In this document: one piece after another, positions 45,273 through 56,314 of the stretch
Layout of the letters: each line of letters starts with the position of its first letter
How positions within the stretch are numbered: position 1 is the first letter of the stretch
Source: Neolentinus lepideus HHB14362 ss-1
Lineage: Eukaryota; Basidiomycota; Agaricomycetes; Gloeophyllales; Gloeophyllaceae
Length of the DNA: 64,000 bases
NCBI GenBank assembly: GCA_001632425.1
Contig: KV425585.1
Coordinates: forward strand, 5,203-69,202
Reading direction: 5' to 3'
Translations under genes and position numbers: made by a program
Notes under the pieces: model-generated
Told to the model about the DNA's origin: nothing
Seen by the model: the letters and a program-made list of their open reading frames with translations, nothing else
Database searches by the model: none

Positions 45273-46365
45273 CTAGCTCGTTAATAGGTATCTCCACAAT
45301 CCAAACGAAAAGTTGGCGAGAAAGCCTACAACAATTCCCATTTGCATCCGTTTCCTGAAAATCAGAATTGACCGGTTAAATGCAAGTAACAGCCCAGAAC
45401 GCACTATGTGACTTACGAGAATATCACACTACCTAAGGATTCATGTTCCTGGCCGTTCTCCCAGAAAACTGCCGGCTTGGGTTCGCGGAAAAAGAAGAAG
45501 GGCAAAAGGGGGAAGAAGAATCCCATGACTATGCCGCGTAGGACGATGGTAGAGCCGGCAGGGGAGGAATCCGACAGAGAGGCATCGCCGGTGTGGTCCA
45601 GGGCGTCGATCCATTGCTCCTCGAGAATGCGCGCCCGCTCATCGTCTGCGCGTGTTGATGTGAGGAAAGGATGGACGGCTGGACCGTGTTAGGGACTTAC
45701 AGTCGCTCTCTTCTCCAAGGTCCGAGTCGAGGTAATCGTGCGCACCGGAATTATGGAATTGCCGCCGAATACTCGCAATGTCTTCTTCGGAGAATCCCGC
45801 CGCTGCAAGTCTGTCGAAGCCCCTCAACGGCCGTATCTGAGCTGCCTACCAGCATGCTTAATATTATTGATCAGGATGCACCCGCTAAGTTAGGCTCACC
45901 TGTGAACCCTCCATATCCTCTTCGCCTTCAGTTAGTTCTGGGCCGACGGAGCAGTGCAGCCAGTTAGCTGTAAGCAGTGGCTGGGCTTCGTCCCCATCGT
46001 TATCTGCATTGCGATTCTGACGTTCTGAGAGAGAGCTCGATAGCTTGTGGAGATCAGTCCTGTCCATCAGGAGTTTCCCTGAATGAATGAGCCTGAGGCG
46101 GCGGTTCTGGAGCAGAGGCCTGGCATCCCGAATCTAAACAAAGGATGTCATTACACCACAGAAATACGGAAAGAGACACACGTGCTTGTTTCTTAACATC
46201 CCGCACAGTGTCTCCTGGTTTCACTTGCAACGCAAGATCCTGAAAGCCTTCGGTGAAGCGCACAGTCAGGTCGTGCGAGGTGGCTACTGATGACGGTCCG
46301 CCTTGTGGCTCGGAATCAATGGCTCTTCGTTTCCCTTTGGCTTTATCGCTCAGAGGACGCGTCAT
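45273..46365 (-). CDS. DSC3: DSC E3 ubiquitin ligase complex subunit 3, 291 aa
   Basis: Five exons on the minus strand: 46365-46180, 46133-45900, 45845-45701, 45645-45417, 45354-45273. A ubiquitin-like domain (DUF2407) starts at LTVRFTEGFQDLALQVKPGD and includes RPLLQNRRLRLIHSGKLL. A second conserved block, RGFDRLAAAGFSEEDIASIR followed by RQFH, is the DUF2407 C-terminal domain. Two hydrophobic segments at the C terminus (GIVMGFFFPLLPFFFF; IVVGFLANFSFGLW) anchor it in the membrane. The Dsc complex is a Golgi/endosome ligase related to ERAD that, in fission yeast and Aspergillus, is needed for SREBP activation. Intron 1 uses a GTGTCT donor. The frame extends upstream to about 46620, but I place the start at MTRPLSDKAKGKRR. 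Confidence 0.88.
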
Positions 46366-46592
46366 TGTAGGTCGAGGGCAGAGTGCTAAGTAGTGGTAGA
46401 GGTTCCGCAGTACACCGTCAGCGTCAAGTTCAATGTTGACAATGCGTGATCGAGACTCGAAAGGGGTCAAGCTGTGCATGTTGATAGCGCGGGAAATCTT
46501 TGTAATTATGGAGGCGCTGCTTTCCGAATCTCGTACAGCCACCTTCACTACTACTTGCAAGTCTTCAGCTTCAACTCTATCGACCATCCAAG
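46366..46592. promoter_or_regulatory. Shared divergent promoter region, DSC3 / KIN17
   Basis: Only 227 bp separate the two start codons. No TATA box is obvious. Confidence 0.5.
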
Positions 46593-47623
46593 ATGCCTCG
46601 CGCTGAAGGTGTGTAATCACGCCAAGTTACTTTATGGCTCTAAAGCTAACAGATGGCCCCAGTCGGAACACCGAAGTATCTCGCTAACAAGATGAAGGCG
46701 AAGGGCCTTCAGCGGTTGCGGTGGTACTGTCAAGTGTGCGAGAAGCAATGTCGAGACGAGAACGGCTTCAAATGCCACGCGCAATCCGAATCACACCTCC
46801 GCCAAATGCTCGTTGTCGGCGAGAGCGCCGGGCGGCACATCGCCGATTTCTCAATGCAATTCCAGCACGACTTCGTTCAGCTGCTGTCGAGGAGTTTCGG
46901 CACGAAACGTGTCAAGGCGAACACTGTCTACCAGCAGTTCATCCAAGACCGGCAGCATCTGCACATGAACGCGACGAGATGGGTCACATTGACGGAGTTT
47001 GTGAAGCATTTGGGAAGGACAGGTGTTTGCCGGGTGGACGAGACGGAGAAGGGGTGGTTCATCGAGTGGATAGATAACAGTCCTAAGGCGCTTGCAAAGC
47101 AGGTACGCCGACTATCTAATGTACATCACATGTCTTTTCACCTCGTATTGTGTTGTAGGAAGCGTCCATGAAGAAGGAACGGATGACTGTATCAGACGAG
47201 CAGCGAGAGCGAATACTATTGGAGGAGCAGATTGAGCGGGCAAAGGCCGAGCAACCCACTGCAGGACCGACTGGATCCTCAAACTCTCCATCGCCACCCG
47301 TTGAGGAAGGTCTCAAGCGTGATGAGGGCGAGAAGCTAGTTTTGTCTTTCTCCACCAAGAAGCCTGTCGAATCCTCCTCTTCCGCTGCTGCTCCTTCAGG
47401 GTTCAAACTCAACCCTTTGAAGGGCAACCCTCTGAAATCCGCTGCCAACCCACTGAAGAGACCAAACATCTTCAAGCAGGCTGCTTCGTCGAAAGATGCT
47501 GAGGAAAAGAATGCGAACAAGAAACGAGAGTTGACTGCGGCCGAGAAGTTGATGATGGAGGAGCAGGAGAGGAAGCGGAGGCGGATGGAGCGGGAGAGTA
47601 GGTCGGATCATATTACCGCGTAG
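46593..47623 (+). CDS. KIN17: KIN17-like zinc-finger protein, 306 aa
   Basis: Three exons: 46593-46608, 46663-47102, 47159-47623. The tiny first exon encodes MPRAE, which joins to VGTPKYLANKMKAKGLQRLR and gives a perfect family N terminus. A C2H2-type finger follows (Cys28, Cys31, His44, His50). The KIN17 winged-helix domain comes next (FVQLLSRSFGTKRVKANTVY; WVTLTEFVKHLG; GWFIEWID). The C-terminal third is Lys/Glu/Ser-rich, and I see no C-terminal KOW/SH3-like pair as in the longer animal protein. KIN17 binds curved DNA and RNA and associates with replication, repair and the spliceosome in the nucleus. A repeated LNPLKGNPLK-like stretch lies near residue 230. Confidence 0.93.
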
Positions 47624-48152
47624 ACGGTAGACAGGGTCAGTGTTCTATCGCATTTGTAACTATAATTTCCATAATGGCCGTAAACTACGGGTGTCAGTTG
47701 TAATATCCTGGAAGGCGTGTGATGAGACCTCACGTAACTGATTACCATAGGGCGACACCTATGTCTATACTTTCGGATATCAGTGCGCTTTAATTGAAGA
47801 TCGCAGTTGCCCATATAGCATCCTTCGACTCTGCTTATGTGGGTTATGTCTTGAGAGTTTGCCCATAAGAAAATGAAGGATAGATTCCGAAGCAAGAAAT
47901 ACAAGAGTGTACAATGTCCGAGAACTTAAGACGTACAAGGAGCCACGAGGGCTCGACGCGTCGCGGCTGATCAACGCGTCGCGTGTCTTATAAACCTAAA
48001 ATTTCGCTCTACCGCGTTGTGTACACAACCTCCTCACCTCGGTGGCCCTAAAACTGTATTTCTACTGTAACTTACTATTCAACAATTTGTAGACCCCTTC
48101 CAGAGGTGTGTAGCATTTTTTCCTTTCAATGCACCGTCTGACTGCGTCGCAG
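47624..48152 (+). promoter_or_regulatory. Importin promoter region with two ACGCGTCGCG repeats
   Basis: This spacer lies between same-strand genes. ACGCGTCGCG occurs at 47956-47965 and again at 47974-47983, in direct orientation and 18 bp apart. Each copy contains an ACGCGT core, the MluI cell-cycle box bound by MBF in yeasts. A TATAAA-like sequence follows within about 10 bp. The importin start is about 170 bp downstream. Cell-cycle control is inference. Confidence 0.5.
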
Positions 48153-51100
48153 ATGGATTTGCAGACTTTATCGGATCTCTTCGCCACCACCTATAATCCG
48201 AACCCCAATGTACGAAAAGCGGCAGAGCTCGAGATACGCAAGGTACATCTTACGTTCTTCCTGAGCTCGCTGTCCTGCGCCCGCTGACTCCGGAGAATGG
48301 CAGGTCGGCGGACAGGAAGGAATGGTGGCTGCACTCCTCCAGATCATTGCTACCGATAACGTTGATCCGTACGTGTTTCGACGCGTCTTTCGCTGCTGCA
48401 CTCTTTCAAATACCAATGTATTGTTATTTTCTGCAGTGCTACTCGCCAAGCATGTGCTGTATACCTCAAAAATCGCGTTCGGACATCTTACTTTGTAGAT
48501 CCCGCCAATGGTCGCACAGACCAGAGCGCCATTGCACTTTCCGACAAAGAAGCTCTGAAAACACATCTCTTACCTCTATTGGCTGCATCACCGTCTCGCA
48601 GCGTGACGATCCAGCTGTCCGCGACTCTGAAAAACATCATCTCCCATGACTTCCCCGAGAAGTGGCTCGGGCTGCTGGACGACGTCAAGAGTCTCCTCAC
48701 TAGTACTGATTTGCACCGGATTGGAGCCGGGTGTGTGGCATCTTTAGAGATGATCAGGGCGTTCCGGTGAGTGGCTTGGTCTCTGCAGTTATCCGCAATG
48801 TGATCAGCTTTCTGTTAGGTTCCGGCAGCAGAACGATGTCCTGCCGTCTATTGTACCTCAGCTCTTCCCTACCCTCGTTAACATTGCCACGGAGCTCCTG
48901 AACAACCCGCCTAGCGGCGCTGCACCCGAGACCGTCCCGACCATGCTTCACTTGATTCTCAAGACGTACAAGAACAGTATTGTACTTCACCTAAGCCAAC
49001 ATCAGCAGAGCCCTGAGAGTATCGTTCCTTGGGGGAGACTCTTATTCCAGGTTGTCAACTTGCAGATACCCAAGGAGGCTGTTCCCGAGGATGAGGAGGA
49101 AAGAGAGCGGAGCGAGTGGTGGAAGGCAAAGAAGTGGGCATACGGAGTTTTGGGAAGGCTGTTCCATCGGTGAGCTACTGTCTTGCCCATTCTAGGTGTC
49201 AGATAGACATGCTCATGACTTGCAAGATTCGGAAACTCTTCTCAGATGCCGAGCACGCTGAAGGAAGAATACGGGGCGTTCGCCGATCACTTCATGAACA
49301 CGTTCGCGCCCGAGATCTTCAAAGTCTACTTGCATCAGGTCGAGTTGAACGTCAGCGGCCAAGTTTGGATCTCGCCCAAGTGCCAGTACCAGATCTTCAC
49401 TTTTTTCACTGAATGGTATGTACGTTTGCTCTCAAGCCTGGTCAACTAAACTCCTTTAGTTTTACTAAATTTGCTCTCGTTACCCTTTACCAGTGTCAAG
49501 CCCAAATCCACATGGAAGCTGCTCAAGCCTCACTTCGAGCAGCTTGTTTCCTCGTTTGTCTTCCCTCAGCTGTCCTTCAACCAAGCGAAGAAGCAGATGT
49601 GGGAGACCGATCCCGTTGAATATGTTCGCCGCTCTGTCGGTACGTGCACTCCCCACGTCAGCGTCTGAACATGAACATTTTGTTAAGCATTCGTCAATGT
49701 GCAGACGAATACGAGGCCTTCGATTCACCGGTCTCGGCGGCGACGTCCTTCCTGTTCTCGCTGGCAGGCAACCGTACCAAGTCGACATTTATGCCCATCC
49801 TTGCGTTCATCAATAATGTCTTAAGATCGTACGTCCGTTCATCAGCAATACATCAAATATGCCCGGCGTTGACGTCGCTGTAACTCGTTTGGCCATGCAG
49901 CAACCAGCCTGCCCCACAACGATTCGGTGCATTGAACATGACGGCGGCATTGGGAACGTTTATGATGAAGCACCCGGAAGTGCAGAAGAGCATGGAGCAG
50001 TTTATGGTACAGCACGTGCTTCCTGAGTTCTCCAGCCCGGAGCCATACATGAGGGCAATTGTACGTGTCTCAACTCTTATCTGCTGCTGTATTTCAACTT
50101 GTTTTGTGTTCTTCAGGCTTGCGAAGTTCTCGGGACCGTTGAGAAGTCAGGCATTACGTGGACAGTGGCTGAAGTGAGTGGCATATGGGTGGTGACTGCG
50201 TACATTGGTGCTTATCTCTTATTATGATGCTCGTAGAACTTGAGCAACCACTCCAGGGCAGTCGCTGCAGCATTGAATGACCCGGAGCTGCCAGTTCGCG
50301 TCCAAGCTGCACTAGCATTGACCGAGATGATTACATCTCATCAATCTGGTATGTATACGTGATTAGCGTTGAAATGCTTGCTACTTAATATTTATGTACT
50401 GCAGTGAGGGAGGCTGTGGCGCCTTCAGTCGAGAAGGTCATTCAGGGTAAGTTCATGTGCACTCTGCCTTACCCAGGGATTTTACCCGGGGATGTGACCT
50501 GTCTAATTTTTACACGGATGTAGAACTGCTAAAGTTATCGGACGAGACGGATCTCGACATACTCAACCATAGTATGGAGACAATGGTCGAGTCTTTCCAG
50601 GGCGAGTTGCTTCCTGTTGCTGCGCAACTTACAGCACGTCTGGTAAGCTCCTGTCGGAACGCCATCTGATTGATAGCTGACGTTATTGCAGTGTGAATCG
50701 TACATGCGTCTAGTAAAGGAGAACATTGCCCAGGAGCACACTACTGGCAATGACCTGGAGTCTATCATAGAAAATGACGGTGATGATGACAAGGTCTTCG
50801 CTGCTATGGGTGTTGCTAAGACTATTGGGACTGTGAGTTATTTGTGCAGATGATGACAGGCAGCAGACAATTAATCGCTTTGTCTTAGGTCGTCGCTGCT
50901 GTCGACTCCTCTCCCGAGATACTTGCTCAAGTGCAAGAAGTTGTTATACCCATTATTATTTTTACCCTCGAGCACAAACAGCTTGGTAAGTCCGCGTCGC
51001 TTGACCCGTTGATATAGGCACTGACGGATGCCCACATTTAGACCTGTTCGACAACATGTACGATCTCGTCGACAGCTTGACCTTTAAGCTCCGAAGCATC

Positions 51101-52483
51101 TCACCCAATATGTGGCGTGTGTTCGAGCTAACGTACCAGGTGTTTATGTCGGAGGCTGTCGACTTCTTGGATGGTGAGTATTCATGCGTTCAATACTCTC
51201 GCTCATGAGCTTATCACAGCCGTCTCCAGAAATGCTGCCCTCGCTTGATAACTTCGTCTCTTACGGAACGGACACTTTCAAGACCCATGCTGATTATCGT
51301 CGGATGGTCCTTGACATCTATACAACGTCGATTAACAGCCCTCAACTTGGGGAGAATGATCGTGTCAACGGGTGCAAGCTTGCGGAGTCTGTGCTCTTGA
51401 ACTTGCGGGGCCACGTCGACGATGTACGAGATTCTTCCTACTGTGTTAATATATTTTGATACTCATTCATGGATGTATCTCCAAGGCACTTCCTACTTTT
51501 GTCAAGACCGCAGTTGACTTGTTGGACAAGGCAGAGACGAACTCACTCCGCCTGGCGAACTTGGAAGTCTTGATCAACACCATCTTGTACAACCCCGCGC
51601 CGGCTCTGCACTGGATGGAGAGCTACCGTCAGGGCTCGTCCGGTGTGTTCTTCGACCGATGGTTCAAGGCCATCGACTCCGAGAACGGTCTTCCCCGGGT
51701 ACACGACAAGAAGCTGACAATTATGGCATTTTGTGCGCTGATGGAGGTGGACCCTGTTGGTGTGCCTGAGACGCTAAATAAGGGATGGCCGCATATTATG
51801 CGGGGTGTGCTGAAGACATTCAAGGATCTGCCCAAGGCCATCGCAGGTTCGTATGTTGCTTTGATTAATTTACGGTAGAACTCATTTGCTGTCGTAGCCC
51901 GGCAAGCCTTGGAAGAGTCGTATGCTGAAGACTCTGATGATGATGACCTTATCGATGATGACAATATCTTTAACGAAGCTGAGGAAGATGGTAAGATCTA
52001 AATTAACCGATCCTTGTCTTGCCTCGCTGATAGATCTCTTGCAGAGGATGTGTTTGACGAAGACACAGCGTATCTAGAGATGTTGGCGAAGGAGGTGAGT
52101 GCTTGGGCGATCGGTGACTAGATTCCTTCCTGGCTTAGCCATCCTTGCCAGGGTCAACGTCTCCGCGAAAAATCCAACAAGCTCGCAAATGGCGAAGATG
52201 TGGAGTCCGAGTATTCAGATGATTCTGACATTGACGAGGAGCTCGGCTACCTCAGTCCACTTGATACCGTAGATCCCTATGCCTCGTTCAAGCAGGCATT
52301 GACAAGTTCGTAGTGTTACGTCGATGCTGATAGTGTTCTTGACTAATCGACTTCCGCTATCCAGCTTTCCAAATGAGGAACTCGCCTGCCTACCAGACTG
52401 CTACTACCGCACTCGATGTTGAGCAACAGACGCTATTGATGGAAGTAATGCGGATCGCCGAGACTGGTGCAGGTCAGTCATAA
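48153..52483 (+). CDS. Importin-beta family karyopherin, NMD5/SXM1 (importin-7/8) type, 1041 aa
   Basis: Twenty-one exons: 48153-48242, 48304-48368, 48437-48766, 48819-49169, 49227-49415, 49494-49639, 49705-49828, 49901-50060, 50117-50173, 50237-50348, 50405-50446, 50524-50642, 50692-50832, 50889-50985, 51042-51173, 51230-51423, 51486-51846, 51898-51990, 52045-52094, 52152-52305, 52365-52483. The frame closes exactly across 20 introns of 49-78 bp. The N terminus (LFATTYNPNPNVRKAAE; QACAVYLKNRV) is the importin-beta N-terminal domain that binds Ran. HEAT-type helices continue, with IPO7/8 hallmarks such as CQYQIFTFFTE and EEMLPSLDNFVSYG across a junction. An acidic stretch lies before the conserved end FKQAL ... 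LLMEVMRIAE. It imports cargo such as ribosomal proteins and signalling factors. An in-frame ATG 24 bp upstream is an alternative start. Confidence 0.93.
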
Positions 52484-53417
52484 GACACCAAGTGTGGCAG
52501 GAGCATTTGTTGGATCTTGGTTTCTTTGCTCCCTCTTGCATGATCACCTAAGTGTATTTCGTTTCTTGGATTGTTCTCTATAGATTTCATGGAACCAATA
52601 CGGTCCTAATACTCGTCGCCCGTCCGCAGTGTGACTTCAGGTACTTCCTTGCATATTCAACCAGTTTGGGGCATGCAGATTGTTCGGCGACAACAAACCC
52701 CGCAATTGTAAATTCGATCGCGTGTGGGATCTCAATCATCAATGTTACCCGAGAAAGCTATGCAAGCTTGAGACGCGCTTAACTCTTCTGTGACACTCGC
52801 AGCCGCCGCAGTGCGAACGGACATACATTTGACCGAGCGCTAAGCTCAGGTGATACGCGATATGTTGATGGCCATCCTCTGGGGTCTCACTGTAACTCGT
52901 CGCCATGAATTTAGACTAGCACAGCCCGGGCAAAATGTTTGCGGACTGACCGGGGCTTGGCGGCTGGAAGACAAAACTACATAACTTATAACGAGTAGGT
53001 ATCCCCTTTTTTTTTCCTCCAGATATCGACGTCGATACAACCCGAGATTTTATTGTGCAGGGTCGGGCTTGTTGTTGCGCGTTAATATCCATTTTCTAAG
53101 GCTGTATTGTGACCAGTCACATAAGCAGTAATTTATGTCACATTTCCCCCAATATAGGATTAATCCCGATTAATAATATCCCGGATAACATTTATCTAGT
53201 TCGCCTCGAACCCTAACATCAGTCACGAAGGTGTCAGGACCCCGCAACATGTGACACATGTCAGTCTCTAGATGAGCATTTCACTGGCATAGCCCCGTAT
53301 TATATTAATGCTACCGCTAATAGCGGCTATGTATTGTACGAGGCCTTATATAAAGGATGCCTCCTAGACAAATTGTTCCTCAATCCCCTTCGAGAGCTCT
53401 CCTGCATCTCCCACACC
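52484..53417 (+). promoter_or_regulatory. Intergenic region with a palindrome-rich promoter and TATA box
   Basis: The downstream half carries four perfect short inverted repeats: GTGAC/GTCAC at 53109-53120, ATTAATC/GATTAAT at 53159-53174, ACATGTG/CACATGT at 53247-53261 and CCGCTA/TAGCGG at 53314-53326. The last sits in the loop of a wider pair, CATAGCC (53288-53294) and GGCTATG (53325-53331). A TATATAAA box lies at 53347-53354, 64 bp before the next start codon. The upstream half (52484-53050) shows no gene. Confidence 0.55.
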
Positions 53418-54517
53418 ATGCCAGCAGACTCGTTCAACTACGCTAAATTCGGCGGTATACACTCAGTCGCTGCCGCTGTAATATTTGCCATCATCTATAT
53501 TCCTTTGGCCATACTATATATCATATACTCCATACGGAGACCAACGTACGTTCTCATCGTCCTGGCTCTCTTCTGTACAAGTGAGCGTTGCATTTCTTCC
53601 TTGTCATCATTTGGTAACTGGACTGACTTCACCTGCTAGTACGTGTCACCGCCTTTGCAATACGCGCTGCTCTAGCAGGCTCTACATCTGCAGGCGAAAA
53701 TGAAAATCTCTTCATAGCCGAGCAAATCCTCTATACCACCGGCTTCTTCGGTGTTCTGTACTCTGCGTATACACTAGTTCTTGACCGGTAGGTTCTGAGT
53801 CAACTGTGCCGCTGGAAAAACTCTCATATTGTTTGTCCAGCGACCAACTGACCGGTCAAGCTGACGTGACATGTGGCCCACTCGACCTGATTACACGCAT
53901 CACACGAAACCGCCATCTTATCCGTCTTGTACTCGTGATTGCCATAGTGCTAGGGATTATCGGTGCCACCAAGACAATTTCTGGAACGAGCAGCAGTGAA
54001 ATTTCCACGGGCCAAACTATGCGACGAGCCAGCACGTACATTTTCCTCGTCGTGACCATTCTACTGGTCTTGCGAACGATTATACTTACGATACACCAAA
54101 GTAGCACAAGCTTTGGTGAGTCTCCTATATATGCATTGAGTACTTTTCTCTGAGGCCTCTGTTAGATGACAGCATGGAGCTCAGTGCGTCTCAGCGCCCG
54201 ATGGGCAACCCAGCCTTTGGTGCCAGACATGGCATCTACATCCTCGTCGTCATTTCCCTATTGCTTCTAGTCCGTGAAGTATTCTATGCTGCCACCACCG
54301 CCTCCACCAATGCCTCGCATCAGGCCAAGGCCAACAATGAAACGTACTTCTACCCTCTGGCTGCCCTGACCGAGTTCCTTGCGGTCGTAATGTTCGCGGT
54401 CCCCGGGCTGGTCCCTTCCAAGGCTGAGCTGGAGATGCAGGCATATTCTGCGGTTAGTCGCAAAAATCATAGGATTTTGATTAATAATACTTACCGTATT
54501 TTTTTCAGAAGGTATAA
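53418..54517 (+). CDS. Seven-helix fungal membrane protein (DUF7702-like), 293 aa
   Basis: Five exons: 53418-53580, 53640-53787, 53841-54115, 54166-54452, 54509-54517. The last exon codes only two residues and the stop. About seven hydrophobic helices are visible: for example SVAAAVIFAIIYIPLAILYI, YVLIVLALFC, LVLVIAIVLGIIGA and YIFLVVTILLVLRTIIL. The start NYAKFGGIHS and the blocks FFGVLYSAYTLVLDR and PLAALTEFLAVVMFAVPGL resemble a fungal family of unknown function that I remember as DUF7702. No catalytic motif is seen, so receptor, sensor or transporter roles are all open. The C terminus lies just past the last helix and is short. The promoter has a strong TATA box and palindromes. Confidence 0.8.
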
Positions 54518-54977
54518 TCAGTAAAAATTAGAGAATTGCCGGGAAGACCGTTGTAATACATCTCGGACTGAGAGGAACTGTGCATTATTATATCCATCTC
54601 GTGCTGAATCTAGTGATGATCACCTGCATAACATCGCGTACTGTGCTCTGTCACGCAGGTCGTATTGGTTATCCTAGCCCGGACACAAGCCCGCATCACT
54701 CAGTATCATAAAGTGCTAGATTTTCGACAATCCATGCACGTAACTTAGTGGTGTAATACAGCAGACTGTCTACAGCAGCACTGCTTTTACTAGGTTGCCA
54801 CACTGAGAACAACCGGACCGGATCTGCCAAGCGCCTAGGTTCTAATTACAACTTGAAACTCGGATCTTCGGGTGTTGTGGGCACCACTGGACTCACTCTA
54901 GTGGCTGTGTCTAAGACTTGGTATATAAGGGTCTCTTGCGATAATTATTGTTCACAGCATATCTTTCTCTAAAAATC
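54518..54977 (+). promoter_or_regulatory. Promoter region of the SPRY gene with TATA box
   Basis: This 460-bp spacer lies between same-strand genes. A TATATAA sequence at 54922-54928 lies about 50 bp before the SPRY start codon. No gene is seen. Confidence 0.5.
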
Positions 54978-55947
54978 ATGTCGTGGTTCAAGCGCAAGCT
55001 CCAAGGTTCCAGATCTACCCAAGCTCCTCCTGAATGGACTCCAGCTTCAGAGACTATCCATGCCTTTGGACTATACAACGAAGCTCCCGAAGACGAGTAC
55101 GAATCTGCCGAAGAATTCTGCGACACATATCCTGCAGAGGCGCCCAAGCTGCTCCCTTCAGATGTTGTCGAACGTATAAATGTTCAAGGATGCTCGGCTT
55201 GGGCCGTTAACTGGCAATCCACACCGCGTTTCGTGGGGCGTATAGATAACGAACCAAAACGCGGCACAGGCACCCTTAGAATATCCACCGAGTCAGAATG
55301 CCAGACTACGTGTTTACTGAGCGACCTACCGATTGCTGCCGGGCTGTACGAGATTCAAGGCAAAGCTGGAGTCTACTTTGAGATCATGGTACATCAGATG
55401 GACGGGATTCTCGCCATAGGCAAGCTTGAAGCTATTTCGGCATTATTCACTCGAGTCAATTATTCTGCAGAGTGCTGATCCTGTTATAATAGGTACTGCA
55501 TGCCGGCCGTACCCAAATTGGCGGATGCCGGGTTGGAACCGCCTCAGTGCCGGCCTACATTTAGACGACTGCCGCAAGTTCTTCGAGGATCCTGATGGCG
55601 GCAGAGACTATACTGATCTCCTTACGAGGGTATCGCCAGGCGATACTATCGGATGTGGATTCGACTTCTCCAGCCACAGCATCTTCTTTACCTTCAATGG
55701 GCAGCGCCTACCGAACGCATTCAGTGGAGTATATCTGCCCCGTCAGAGCTATGACATCTATGCAGCTATTGGTGTGGAGGGTTGTAACCGGTTGGAAGTC
55801 AACTTTGGAGGGAGTTTGTTCAGGTGGAAGGAGGCAAACGAGTGGGCGTGGCGGGTGGAGGGTCATGTTGGACGTCTATCTGGCACTTCTAGAGCTGTCG
55901 ACGAGGAATTGCCCACATACGAGAATGTCTACCTCGGAAGAGCATAG
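54978..55947 (+). CDS. SPRY-domain protein, possible Rsp5-adaptor-like, 298 aa
   Basis: Two exons: 54978-55419 and 55493-55947. The intron begins GC, with AG|GCAAGC at the donor; no GT donor restores the frame. Splicing gives GILAIGTACRPYPNWRMPGW, a normal SPRY core, followed by AGLHLDDCRKFFEDPDG, GDTIGCGFDFSSHSIFFTFNGQ and a final conserved YAAIGVEGCNRLEVNFG. This resembles the SPRY domain of Ear1/Ssh4 and RanBPM-like proteins. EELPTYENV near the C terminus is an LPxY motif that could bind WW domains of an Rsp5-type ubiquitin ligase. Unlike Ear1/Ssh4, I see no transmembrane anchor, so the adaptor role is inference. The first 70 residues are acidic and non-conserved. Confidence 0.83.
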
Positions 55948-56314
55948 CATGACTCGGAGAACCGGGATTATGGAAGGTGACAATAACCTTCGAGAGGACA
56001 TTCCTGCACGCTGGTCCTAATTCTCTTGTGATTTCCATGCAATAGGAGATAAATGTCCAGCTTTAATATATGCTGGCATATAACTTTGTCCAGATATGGT
56101 GCGTCTGTATGCTGCAGCAGTGCATTTCAGCCATAAGCGCCACGCTCGCGCACGTGATAATCACGTTACATTTGTCACGCTGCTTCTATCAAGTCGAAGT
56201 CTGATGACTGCCAAATTAGGGCGTTGCGCTAAAGACAACTCCACAGGGGCCTGCTATTTTATGGTGCTGTCAGCTCATTTTCCTTCCCCCATAGCTTCCT
56301 AGGCGACCACTGCG
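55948..56314 (+). promoter_or_regulatory. Intergenic: antiporter promoter
   Basis: This 367-bp spacer lies between same-strand genes. No TATA box or repeat stands out. Confidence 0.4.
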
